A DNA stretch of 64,000 nucleotides, from positions 82,380-146,379 of the forward strand of contig NW_006920422.1 of assembly GCF_000344685.1 (NCBI RefSeq), read 5' to 3'. The stretch is from Gloeophyllum trabeum ATCC 11539 (lineage: Eukaryota; Basidiomycota; Agaricomycetes; Gloeophyllales; Gloeophyllaceae). The position numbers were made by a program, and so were the translations under genes. Positions within the stretch are counted from its first letter, which is position 1, and each line of letters opens with the position of its first letter. Of the stretch, positions 1 to 12,914 are shown piece after piece. The notes below the pieces were generated by a model. That model saw nothing but the letters and a program-made list of their open reading frames with translations, ran no database searches and was not told where the DNA came from.

Positions 1-89
1 CATAACAATAGGGTGGGAGAATTGCCTGGTTACTAGGCAACATAGACAATAGTGTGAGAGAATAGTGTACAATAGTGTGAGAAAATAGG

Positions 90-284
90 ATGAGTCAGCT
101 AGCTTGGGGACTTGTGATTGGTCCTTGAGCATAGGCTGAGTCAACATGACTCATCTCTATAAATAGAAGGGAATAGCATGAGTCATATTGACATAGAATG
201 AGTCATATCCGCATAGCATGAGTCATATGTAAGGGAGTGAGTCATAAAGGCATGGAATGAGTCATATGGACATAGAATGAGTCA
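90..284. promoter_or_regulatory. Array of nine TGAGTCA/TGACTCA (Gcn4/AP-1 type) sites
   Basis: Nine copies of TGAGTCA or its complement TGACTCA start at 90, 137, 147, 179, 199, 219, 238, 258 and 278. The last six are spaced 19-20 bases apart, about two helical turns, so they face the same side of the DNA. This heptamer is the core site of Gcn4/AP-1 bZIP proteins. A TATA-like TATAAATA lies inside the array at 158-165. The array lies upstream of a Copia pol fragment, so it may be the enhancer of a retrotransposon LTR; no LTR ends were identified. That the sites are functional is inference. Confidence 0.6.
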
Positions 285-636
285 TGTCAAGGGAAAACAG
301 TGGAATGTCTCGGATCCTCCTAGAATATTCTGCGCCCTGAATATTCTCACAGTCCTCCTGCTTTGATGCTGCGCTGAAACTGTTCTCCTTCCAATAGCAA
401 GTGCTTTGCATGATTGAAGTCAATGTCGTATATGTCTTCATTGTCGATTCCCAGCCAGTTATTGAAGATACTGTCCACCAAACCTTCCATTACCGATCTG
501 TATATTCCAAATGTAGTGGCTTGAAGCTGGTACTTGTGGTACAGTTCAGGCCTGGAAGGGATACGTTCAGCACGCAGCGACAGCTTAGTTTGGCATTCGA
601 ATGATCTCCTAGTCTGACAGCGCTGTCAGCACTTTT

Positions 637-1128
637 GTGAGGACGTGCAATTGCATGCCCACAGCTGCCTTGAACGGCAGTATACCCTTTACTGCATGGA
701 AGAGAAACAAGACCAAGCCAGATGTGTCCTATTTTCGCATTTTTGGTTGTTTGGCCTATGTGTTGATCCGGAAGGACCAGAGGAAGGCTTTACAACCTCA
801 TACTCGCAAATGCATCTTTGTTGGCTATGCTGCTGAAGCAAAGGCTTGGGAGTTCTGGGACGCGGTCACACAGAAGTTTTATATAAGCAGCAATGCTGTT
901 TTCGATGAAAGGTGCTTTCCAGGCAACTCCAAGTCCATCAATGTCTTTGGATTGCCTCTATCTGATGTTGCTATCCCTCACACTGATGATGAAGAGGCTT
1001 CTGTGCCTAACAATATTGGAGGTAAAAAGTGCACTGACTGGGGATTGAACCAAAACCTCCAGGTATGCATCCCTGCTAGTGGTGGTAACCACTTTGCTAT
1101 TTTGCCTTCCTTTACCCTGGTGACTTAG
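637..1128 (+). pseudogene. Ty1/Copia retrotransposon pol fragment (integrase C-terminal part)
   Basis: The frame carries the stretch FGCLAYVLIRKDQRKALQ followed by HTRKCIFVGY and FWDAVTQKFYISSNAVFDE. This is the recognisable block after the Copia integrase core (the SH3-like region), where host-adapted copies read FGC-x-AYV ... K-x-x-FVGY. About 110 residues are recognisable, after which the frame degenerates and stops. No integrase DDE core, protease, reverse transcriptase or RNase H is present nearby, so this is a dead fragment. The call rests on family knowledge of Copia polyproteins; the exact lineage cannot be told. Confidence 0.75.
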
Positions 1129-3063
1129 CCCCTTTAACTCTGCGCTTTTCCCTTCCATTTCCCATACTGTACAGTTGGTTCCCATGCTCCCAGAAGAGCA
1201 AAAATGTGCTCCTGAATCAAGCTCTCTTCCTTCCCTGACTCCCACGGTAGTTGGGAGGAGGGTTCTGTCAGGAAGAAATGGTCGCTCCACCATACAACTC
1301 GCTCTCGCCGTGAGAACCTCATATAAGCAACGGTCCCGACCGGACCGACGCCACTTTTGTTTCGACTTGAAGACAACTGCCCGCACACACCTAACGTGAA
1401 CGATCAAGTGATGCAAGTGCATAGCATTCGATAAAAGGATGCATTCAAACAAGTGAGGCCAATAGATGAGACTAGTATCTCTGAGCGGCAACTGGTAACT
1501 CGAGAAGCCCCTTTAAATACTGATGTAGATATAAGACAGGACTATATGAATACTGTGTATGTGTCTGTCAAGAGTGGCATTCCGCAGCTTGACCACACAC
1601 TAGTAATGGAATACTTAGTGGTTTCTGACTGGAGTCAGGGATTGGTGCTTGCACCGCTACGATAGCAATAATAGAGCTTGACTCAGGTATGTCGCTCTGT
1701 ATATTTCTGTACTTCCTTAGCAATAATAGAGCTTGACTCAGGCATCTCTGTGTGTATCTGGACGCCTGCCAGCTTCCCAGTTGGACAGGTAGAACTTGTG
1801 GCGCCTCCAAGTGCACCTTAGAGGAGTTCTGCCTGACCCAAGCCTTGTGGTTGTGGTCATCCTAGGAGTTCAACAAAGGTGGAATATAGGCAGGCACAGA
1901 TGGCAGTGAGTTGTGATTTCTGTGATTCCTCATGCAGCTCCGGAGCTAAATTATTGATATTGTTGGGGCTGTGTTGATCGCAACATTAAGCATCATGTGC
2001 CGATCTCCAGACAGGCCGAGGCCTGCCAAGAGTGCACCCAGAAGAAGACACAGTGCAGCTTTGCAGATGGGAGAGGTGCTAGAGTGGAGAGCAGTGACGA
2101 GGTAGAGGAGGTGAGCAAGGTAGTGGTAGGGCGACTGCAGGGGAGCCCTAAGAAACCAAGCTGGGTGATGGAGGAGGTTTCTAGTAAGTGTTCAGGGATC
2201 AGCTCCACCAGGAATATCAATACGGAATTATTCCAGAAGTCAAAGTGCCTCCGTCAGACCGCAAGAGAAGGGCAAGGCCAAAGCACAAGACCCAGCTCCT
2301 GCTCCTGCTCCAGAACCTTTGCCTGTGTGCTCTCCTAATCCACCATCTGTGGTTCCCAGCCAGTTGTGTCCCTCCTTAACTCACTGATTCCAGCCATTGT
2401 AGTACTACTAAACCCTCTAATTACCGTAAAATTATAGTGTTATAGCACCTGTAATGAAGTACTATGCCAATAGTACTACTTGTGCTATGATTAGCGTGTC
2501 TGCACTAATTAGAGCAATAGTAGTACTATCCCAGGGCTATCCCGAGGCAACCTGCTACTGCCTGGTCCTGCTGGTCCATGGCCCTAGACCATGGGAAACT
2601 TCCAAAATAGGGTGTACCTGTCTAGCAGCCAGAAAAGGGTGGCAAGCTTATGTAATACCTAGTCAGGGTGCTGGGTGGCTGGAAAAAATCAGGAAAAATG
2701 CGGAACAATCGGAATAAATTCCAGTATTAGGATACCACATTATTAGCACTAAAAATAGCCTCTGAGTAAGAATGGACAGCTATGTAGCAGCTCATATAAA
2801 ATCAGAAAAATGCCAAAACATCAGGGAAATTTTGGGATAGATAATGGGATCTTTGTGGAATAGAGGAGAGCGTAGGATTAGGTAAGAGGGGGGTATAAAT
2901 AGTAAAACATGAGGGAATGCCCATCAGGACTGTGTTTTTGCTCTCCTGCCACATCCTTGAATGATTTCACACAATGATTGCACTGGAACTATTTAGAAAG
3001 AGTAGCTGGGACCTTTGGTAACAATCCCACTCTGTGGAAGCTACTTACAGGTAGTGAAATATA
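1129..3063. other. Degenerate repeat-derived DNA without an intact gene
   Basis: No reading frame with credible coding character was found. A short plus-strand frame at 1997-2338 begins with a C-x2-C-x6-C cysteine motif followed by a basic and acidic stretch. Such motifs occur in transposon-associated basidiomycete proteins, but this one has no continuation. A direct duplication of about 30 bases (AGCAATAATAGAGCTTGACT and flanks) lies at about 1663 and 1719. From 2400 on the sequence is AT-rich with many stops. Confidence 0.4.
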
Positions 3064-4033
3064 CTTTTGACTGCTGGCTCTGAAACTGTTTTTAGCAATC
3101 TCCCACACCTATACTATTTCTCATGCTACGCCCTTCAGGGACAGTGGTCACTCCATATAGGGCTATAGGTTTACATAAGAGTGCAGGAGAATCCAACTGC
3201 TCATCAATTAGCTACCGCTGTTCACTGGTACCCCTCCTGGAGCCTTCCCCCAGCAACCATTATCAAGTCTAATGGTCCATGCAACCTCTCCCTAGTGTAT
3301 AGAGTAGTATACTATCAAGCTGCAACAATTTGCGCACAATTTGTGCCAATGATCATGGAGATACACAGATGCACTACCAACTACACCCAAGAACACCAAG
3401 ATGTTGTTATACCCTATTAACCAGACATGATATCCTCCTGCAAACACTCGCTTATACCTCTCTAAGTATGCACCATCCACCATCCATCTTGTCTGAGCTG
3501 TCCCACATGGCTCACAGTCACAGTGTGCCTTAGGGACAGTTCTGCTGGCCCTGTCCCAGAAACTGACACACCCCGATGCATGGAACACAGCAAAGTGGCT
3601 GGAACAAGATCAATGATGGATTGTGCATACTTAGAGAGGTATAAGCAAGTGTTTGCGGGAGGATATCATGTCTGGTTAATAGGGTATAACAACATCTTGG
3701 TGTTCTTGGGTGTAGTTGGTAGTGCATCTGTGTATCTCCATGATCATTGGCACAAATTGTGCGCAAATTGTTGCAGCTTGATAGTATACTACTCTATACA
3801 CTAGGGAGAGGTTGCATGGACCATTAGACTTGATAATGGTTGCTGGGGGAAGGCTCCAGGAGGGGTACCAGTGAACAGCGGTAGCTAATTGATGAGCAGT
3901 TGGATTCTCCTGCACTCTTATGTAAACCTATAGCCCTATATGGAGTGACCACTGTCCCTGAAGGGCATAGCATGAGAAATAGTATAGGTGTGGGATATTG
4001 CTCAAAACAGTTTCAGAGCCAGCAGTCAAAAGC
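3064..4033. repeat. Near-1-kb imperfect palindrome (inverted repeat with about 420-base arms)
   Basis: The left arm at about 3064-3482 and the right arm at about 3613-4033 are inverted copies of each other. One clear sign is that the same 79-residue nonsense peptide is encoded on the plus strand at 3181-3420 and on the minus strand at 3676-3915 without a change. The arms differ at a few positions only and are separated by about 130 bases. The outer ends read CTTTTGACTGCTGGCTCTGA. A clear target duplication was not seen. It is probably a foldback or MITE-type DNA element of recent age. A decayed relative of the outer end is visible at about 4240-4375. Confidence 0.8.
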
Positions 4034-5500
4034 TGTCCCGGGGTGGTGTGATAGAGGTGTTTTTGAGGATGACTGGTGCCAAGTCACCAAGGGTGGTCTG
4101 GGTGGGCCCAAAAATGACACACATGGTGGTACATGGAAATATACACTAAGGGAAGTGTGTTATAACCCATAGTAACACAAGTGGTAGTCATGGGGTGTCC
4201 ATAGGAGTAATACCCAAAAGGAGTAGTTAGACACCTGTTGCTCAGAATCTCTTGGGGTCTTATGCAAACATGTAGCCTTATATGGGCTGAGTAAGATCCC
4301 CAATTGCCCAGCAATGTGGCATAGCAATAGTGTGGGAAAATGCGAAAAGAGCCGGTGGTGAAAAGAATTTTTGTACAGTGATGCACAGCCCATGATACCT
4401 ACACATGATTAGGACAAGCACTCCCGAATCCTATGCACTATTTTAACCGCTACATTAGTAACAACATTGACAGCAAGGACAAATAAACCCCAGATATGGA
4501 AAGAGGCTGAAATGTAGATCCTGGAGGTATCCCACATGAATTGCTGCCATGTGCTGATATAATATAGTGATGCCACATTTGTGCCGTCATCCACAGCAGG
4601 TTCCATGATTTTTCCCAGATTTTTGCGCATTTGTCCTGATTTTATATCAGCTGCTAGTAGCTATTGTGTGGCGCTCTAGACAAATTCCCAAGCTATGTAT
4701 AGGTCCGGTACCATTGGGCCTGGCCCCAGAAATATAGTATGATTTGTCCGTATTTTTCCGTATTTTTCTGGGCCCTACAGGGCCAGGTAAGGGTACCCAC
4801 CTATTATTGGCAACAGCTCAGTATCAAATCCTGATTTGGATCTCCATGCCGGAGATGCCGGGGCTGTCGTATCCAAGCCCTGCTCGGCTGCTGGTAGCTC
4901 TATAAGGTATTGGGGAGAATAATGCATAAACACCGCATGTGTAGCCTGTTTAATGTAATAGGGTACACGGTAGCATTGGGTGAATAATGTAATAATACTA
5001 CAGCAAGAGGTGTTTACGACTGATTCTAGCTTTGCCAATAGGCCTGACTCGTCGATTGAATTATCTCTGCCGTTAAAATATTAGCTCCCATGAGTATTAC
5101 ATAGCAAAATAAAATTAACCAAGTCTCTCTGGCAATTTCTATCCCTGCAAGCATAATCCTACACTAGTTGTCAGTGCTTGCGACCTTTGTTTATTTTCAA
5201 TTCTTTGGAGATACATATTCTGGAGCTTCGATTCATGTTTGTTTCAGGCATCAAGGCTTTGTTTTCTTTTTCTAGTCTTCCTATGGACTACCCTATGTCG
5301 TCTTACTCCTCCTTTCCCCCTCGAACTACTTTATACCCTTCAGTCATCTCAGACCACCTCCACCCATACCACTGGGTGTGTTAGGTTGTTTTCCCTTGGT
5401 TTTTCGTGGTTGTTGTGTGTAGTGCATATCACTGGGCCCTAATCCCTAGGGGCTTAGCCATTTGTGTAATAGTGAGGTGAGGGCACATATATGACCGCCC
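4034..5500. other. Decayed repeats, no gene
   Basis: The stretch at about 4240-4375 resembles the outer end of the adjacent palindrome, with shared words such as CTTATGCAAACATGTAGCC and GCATAGCAATAGTGTGGGAAAA, but is heavily diverged. The remainder is AT-rich with short frames only. No intact gene or RNA was recognised. Confidence 0.4.
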
Positions 5501-5529
5501 CAAGGGCACACGTTGGAAGTGGCTCCAGC

Positions 5530-5612
5530 CCAAATTGAACCTGCCACCCCTAAGTTCTCAGTCATATAAGAGGGTCAAGACCTGTAACACTAACCATTAC
5601 ACCAAAAGGTGA
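5530..5612 (-). repeat. tRNA-like sequence with Pol III A and B boxes (SINE or tRNA pseudogene)
   Basis: Read on the minus strand, the segment contains TGGTGTAATGGTTAGTG, close to a tRNA A box. About 50 bases further is GGTTCAATTTG, close to the B box GGTTCGANTCC. The stems of a true tRNA cannot be closed convincingly. A tRNA-derived SINE or an old tRNA pseudogene is the best reading. Confidence 0.45.
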
Positions 5613-5659
5613 TATGACTGAGAACTGCTTTCTCAGCCACTCACAGGTATATATGTTAC

Positions 5660-8055
5660 ATATGGGAACCTAGTAAGCCCACCAGGCTTACATTTGTATT
5701 GAATCTGCATACTTTTGTGAACATTTGTATGGTTATTTGGACCAATTTGTATGATATTTGTACACTTTAGCAGGATCCTTTGTAATGATTTGTGAGCTGT
5801 AGGGGGGGCATTTAGTACAAATTTGTAAGTGTGTGGGATGTGTTTTGAAAGACTTTGTAGACCTTTTCACTGTAGTTTGTCCAAACTTGTGGGTTTATAA
5901 TGGGCATTGGTAAAATTTGGAGTTGTGGTCTCAACTTTTGTCATACCAATTACCACTAAAGCCCACTGAACCTTGTACGTTGTAGACCACTTGTAGTACA
6001 AGGATTCTTTTACAACTCTGGCAGATGTTTTGTAGAACTTTCTTGTGGGGTAGGGGGAGTGGTTCGTACAAGTATGCAGGTGGGTTTTGTGATGTTTTGT
6101 AGTCTTTTTGGATGATTTTTAAATCGTTCATGGGACATTTGTGGTTACTTGTAAATCATTGTAGATAAGTCCTAGTAATGTGTACACAATTTGTGGTCTT
6201 CTGTAAGATTTGTGGAGGATTTGTAGTGGCTTGATGTGGCATATTGGGCCTCCATCATGACATTTGTATGGGTACCAAGCAGGTTTTGCATGGTTTTGTA
6301 TAGTTTGTGGACTTTTTTGGGTTGCTTGTAATGCTTTGGAGAGGCTCTGGGGCCACTTTTGTAGTATTCCCAGCTGCATTTGTATGATCTGTGGTATTTT
6401 TAAGGGTAGTTGTGTACTTTTGTAAATCAAATGGTGAGATTTGTATTGCATTTCTGAGTCTGGTTTGTTGGGCAATATTGATAGCCTGCTGTCAGCTTAA
6501 CTGTGGGGAAATTGGTAAAAAGTGTGGCCAGTGATTGAAGCTGTTTGTCCAATCCACAGGGTTGCAGAAACCCCCCAGCCCCCTTCTGTGCCATCCCCCT
6601 GACAGGTGCTGCAATCAATATTATTGGCATTGTGTTGGGAATGTGATGCCTCCACAAATGCCATGCACACACATAATCAGTCATTGGGCACGGTCAACTT
6701 GAAATTCATGGAATTACTCTCAGACTGAGAGTCGGCAATGCCTGCCAGCCAAATGTCTGTGTGACCGTGGTTGTCACACGCACATCATTTTGCACCACAG
6801 GCCGTTCTCCTCTGCCAACCTTGGACTGAATGATCTATTCCTGCACAATAAAGAGACACTTTGATACTTTATACAGCTGGTATAATATCTACAGTAGTAT
6901 TGATGTAATATATGCAATAAAGAGAATTCTGCTTTCCCAAGGGAGAAGGGCTGTGAAAATCACTGATGCACATGCACACCGAGAATAGCAGCGCGAGCTG
7001 TCAGAAGGGACGTGTTCTATCAAAATGCATTGAAAACACATCAACGGACATGTCTCGGCAAATGCCGACTATAGCTATCTGGTGTGTGTTGCATGTGGTG
7101 CACTTTTCTCACTCAGTATCACACTTTAATTAGAGTAAAAATGGGAATATATTTTTAGATGTGATGATCCCATCCTTCCAGTTAGAATTCTCCATTTGTG
7201 TCCCTCTCCTGGTTAACCTATCACCTCAGCCCTCTAAACTTGGTCTTATAGCACATACAAGGCAGTGTATCAAAAATCAAGCTGGAAGGATGGTTTCTAT
7301 ATAACATCAAAGAATATCCAAAGATTTTTCGCTGTTTTAGAATGTCTCCTCATCCCAAAAAGTGTATTACAAGCTGTAACCAGCATTTCACTTGCGTGGC
7401 TGAAGCCTGACATGCACTACAGAGTTTGAATTTGGCAGGCATTGCCAACTCCCCCATGTTGTTGAGGTCATGCGGTCACTTGACTGAAGTCCAGAGAGGA
7501 TCGAGGACACAAGACAGATGGTTCTAGGAGCCTGGATTACAAGATACCTGTCAATGGCAATGAGAATATTTGTGCTCTACTTGACTAATATTGGAAGAGC
7601 TTGGTATCATAAAGCCAAGGCCAACTGTGGTTGCACTGGAATCACATTGAGGATCAGATGTGCAATTGAATTTGGATTCGAACAAATCTAGCTAACATGT
7701 GGAAATACATTCCCTTCTATTGCAAACTGTTTCTGGTCTTTGATGACCATTGCGTCCTGAATTCAAGTAAATCAACCACATCGATGTCAGTTTTCACTGG
7801 GCATTATGACTGGGCTCAAAATTCTGAAGCTACACATTGTCCATCACTGTAGATTGCTTCATGTATTATATATAGCAAGTTATATTCCAGCTGTCAGGGA
7901 TTGCAAGTCATGATTGTTCATATTAGAAAGCTGGGTGTGTGTCCCCATACTAGTGGCAGTATTCATAATGCTAAGATTAGTCAGGGTATACTAAACTATG
8001 TTCTGAGCAGTGCAAGAGTTATCCAACAAATAGCAGTTATGGCTTCATTATTTCT
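5660..8055. other. Repeat-derived AT-rich stretch with a TTTGTA-rich block; no gene
   Basis: Between about 5690 and 6440 the word TTGTA, mostly as TTTGTA, recurs more than 20 times on the plus strand. This is far more than base composition suggests and looks like a body of degenerate short repeats. The rest, to the 3' end of the MAP kinase gene, has no credible reading frame. Confidence 0.45.
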
Positions 8056-9790
<1,735 letters not shown>

Positions 9791-10151
9791 GGTGAGTTGG
9801 GCGGGTACGAGGCGCGCTCGCAAGCTGTACTTTTCGGTGTGTTTCAGCGGACAATAAGAGGGAAGAGTAGCGCGGCTTCTCCGAGAGGGACATGTACTTA
9901 CGGCTAGCGTCAAGTCCAGGCCACGTGAGTGCTAGTGCGGCGGTCGCCGAACAGAGCAGCTGAGCACTCTCGACGACGACGGCGAGCTCACTCGGGTTCT
10001 CTCGCCATCCTCTGCTGCTCTGCCATTCTCTCTCGGGCTTCCACATTAGGCATCGTTTATATTCTTTGCCGCCTTTGCCCCGTTGCATTACGAGCCCCCG
10101 TTCTCTCCAGCCTCCTCCCACAAATTTTCTTATCCCAATTTCTCCTTAAAA
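9791..10151. promoter_or_regulatory. Divergent promoter between the MAP kinase and CCCH zinc-finger genes
   Basis: The two start codons are 361 bases apart and point away from each other, so the interval must hold both 5' UTRs and both promoters. No single clear TATA box was picked out. Pyrimidine-rich tracts precede the plus-strand start codon. Confidence 0.5.
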
Positions 10152-12487
10152 ATGCCTGTCGCCGAGAAGAGGAACGAGGCTGACGGCGGCATCGAGCACG
10201 ACAGGGAGAAAGACAGGTCGCAGGATAGAGACAGAGAGCGGGCAGGCAAAGGACCAAAACCTGGCGGCAAAGGCATGTACTGCGTCGTCCGATAGCTTGA
10301 GCGCAGTCCAAACCTCAATCTAATCTCACACTCGCAGCGAAGGACCTTTCGCATGTGCCCTGCAAGTTCTTCAAGGTCGGGTCATGCACTGCAGGCTCCT
10401 CCTGTCCCTTCTCGCATTCCCTAGCGGAGCCTGGTCAGCCGAAGGACGTCTGCGCCTGGTTCGTCAAGGGCAACTGCAAGTTTGGGCACAAATGCGCTCT
10501 TGCCCACATCCTTCCGGGACAGCCCATGGCTATGGACAGGAAGAATAAGAAAGCTGCACAGCTTGCAGCGAACGCCGGCGGGGGCGGGGGAGGCCAGGGA
10601 AAAGACAAGGGCAGAGGTCACAAGAACAACCACTCCGTCAACGGGGCAGGAGGGGGAAATGCAACAGTGCGCAACTCTTTGCTTGGCGGCTCTACTGCCC
10701 CTACTCGTGTTCTGTCGAGCTCTCGTCCGCCCATGTCCGTCCCACTCAAAGCAACCATCTCGCCATCCGCCCCCGCACCGCCCATCAAGGATACAGACTT
10801 TGCATCTTTTGCTATTCCAGACGAAAGTAAGCTTCCGTCTGCTCCTGCGCAGCGCAAGACCACCTCGGAGGGTACGGTTGAGCCTGCACCAGAGGCGTCG
10901 CAGGCTACCAATTCCGAGTCCACGGCCGAGAAGGAAAGCACTACCCCGACCACGAAAAAGGTTCCCTCACCCCTCCCAGTTAGCAACCCCGCTGCCCCTC
11001 GGAACCGTTCTGCGGCCAGTCCCTCTGACCTTGGTCCCATCGGATCTCCACCAAAGTCGTCTTCTGCTGCCCAGGCTTCGAACAGAATCGACGGCTTCTC
11101 ACCGGGCACCTCACCATCGAAGGGCGAGTTCGTTCCGTCATCTCCTTTCTCAGCACCCCACACACAATCCATTTTCGTCACGTCGTATGAGAAGACGGAG
11201 ATTCACAGCCATGCTAATTTCCGGTCCGGGCTTGCAGCCTCCCTTGGCGCGACCAGGACGTGGGGACTTGGTCCAGGTCAGGACATGGGAGCTCGTGGTA
11301 TGGCTACCGAAGTCGTTGTTGAAGACGACGACCTGGAAGAATTGATTCCGAGTTCTCTGACGGACCTTCTCACTCCGGAGGAAAGGTCCAGGAGATTTTC
11401 GCGCACCAACTCGGGTCAAAACGGTGCTGTCCCTGCTGGCGTCGCCGCCTTTCGTGAGGGATCGGCTCCTCGGTCTTCGGAGCTTCACCACCGTCACTCA
11501 CGCTCCGTTCCTGCCGCTTCTCTGCTGAACGACCTCAAGTCCATATGGAGCGAGAATGGCGCTGGGGGACCAGCCCTGGGCGTTTCTCCCGGGTTAGGCA
11601 ACGGATCGCCAAGCTCGTTCGCGTCCAATGGAGGGTTCGGTGGTCGCGCCTATGCAGAGGATACGTTATCGCCTTCCCTTATATCACCGACCAACGCGTC
11701 CGCCGCGTTCTTGCCGGGCTTACATCATCACTACAAGAACGCCAGGTCTACCGGAGTGGGACGGATGGATCCTCCCAGCAGCAGGATCGGACCGTCTTCG
11801 TCGTATTCGAACAACTTCCCGCCAGGTCCGGGTGCAGGTATGCCTCCTACGGTTGCCGAGGCCGGTGGTTTCACTGGCGCGGCGCTCTCTCCGCCTCGCT
11901 TCGGGGCCTACGGGGGTCGCCCGCCCTTCGAGTCCGTCCCTACTGATCCTTATTTAGGCGGCAGGACGGTGGCGGGACAGGCCGCTGGACGACCCATCCC
12001 TGTTCATACGGAAGGTCTGGGTCCCAACGGCGACGCTTTCTCCCCCTCCGCGAGGGCGTTGCAAGCTCACGCACCGGGGCAGAGTCTCCCTCAAGGACTT
12101 GCCGCTGGATACTCGAGGATCCACGCGCGGCCTCCTCCGTCTATTCCCTCTCCTGCCGGCTCCGCTGCGTTCAGTCCGCCCCAGATTTCCAACCTCAGCT
12201 CGAGCATCACCGGGCGAGGCTTGGGTGACCATATGCCTCTCGGTACGACTCCTCCCCCGGGCGCGACGGCGATGGACGTGCTCGACTCTATGATGTCTCG
12301 GCTTTCCTATACCGCTGCGGCTGGCCGCACCACACCCACGCAGCAGTCCACCGCGCCTTCCGCCGTCCCTCCCGTCGGGATGGGTGCGCGCACCGTCAGC
12401 GGACGCAGCCAGCACCAAGCGATGAGCCCGCTGAGTGGGCCGGTCCTGACCGGGGACGACGACGATCTTTTCAGCATGGACGGCTAA
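10152..12487 (+). CDS. CCCH-type tandem zinc-finger protein, probably RNA-binding
   Basis: Two exons, 10152-10272 and 10338-12487, give 756 residues. Near residues 50-95 are two fingers of the form C-x7-C-x5-C-x3-H: CKFFKVGSCTAGSSCPFSH and, after 13 residues, CAWFVKGNCKFGHKCALAH. Tandem CCCH fingers of this sort bind single-stranded RNA, and the arrangement resembles the Lee1-like fungal group. The remaining 650 residues are low-complexity Ser/Pro/Gly/Ala sequence, expected to be disordered, ending in an acidic DDDDLFSMDG. The first exon is charged (Asp/Arg/Lys). To reach the finger frame the intron must be of phase 1, and the only fitting donor is GC (AAAG/GCATGT), so a GC-AG intron is inferred. 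The molecular target is unknown. Confidence 0.85.
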
Positions 12488-12914
12488 GCGGGGAGGTGAT
12501 CCGGACGCTAGGGATGGTCGCGGATGCCGCTGTTCATCTAGACGCAACATGAACTGTCTCATATCCATCTCCCATCTCATAGCTTGTTTGGCTTGTGTAA
12601 TTGCAATCTTCCTCGCGGCGGAGCGTCCAGTCTAGTCTCTGCTTCTTGGATGTCTACTACTACTACTGTTTGACAACATGATTGTGGCTGTCTTATCTAT
12701 TTATCCATTTGTATCGATATATTCTGTGTGTAGGGCGCATTGGTAATTGATGACATGATCATGAATACTCTATATGAATACCTGTGTGCTACAATTCGGA
12801 TGTTGCAACCTATCCGAAAATTTCGAGAGGGAAAGCTTGCAATAAGTTGTTCTAAAAATAACTTCTCTGTACTTGCGCTACTGAGCCTTTACCACTTGTC
12901 TCGCTCTCGCTTCA
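12488..12914. other. Intergenic region between the CCCH gene and NOC4
   Basis: It contains the 3' UTR of the upstream gene and the promoter of NOC4. It is AT-richer than its flanks. No frame or RNA gene was recognised. Confidence 0.5.

Noticed and set aside
90..284. Regular 20-base repeats as a CRISPR array
   Set aside because: The repeated unit is a 7-base bZIP site, the spacers are shorter than any CRISPR spacer, and the DNA is eukaryotic.
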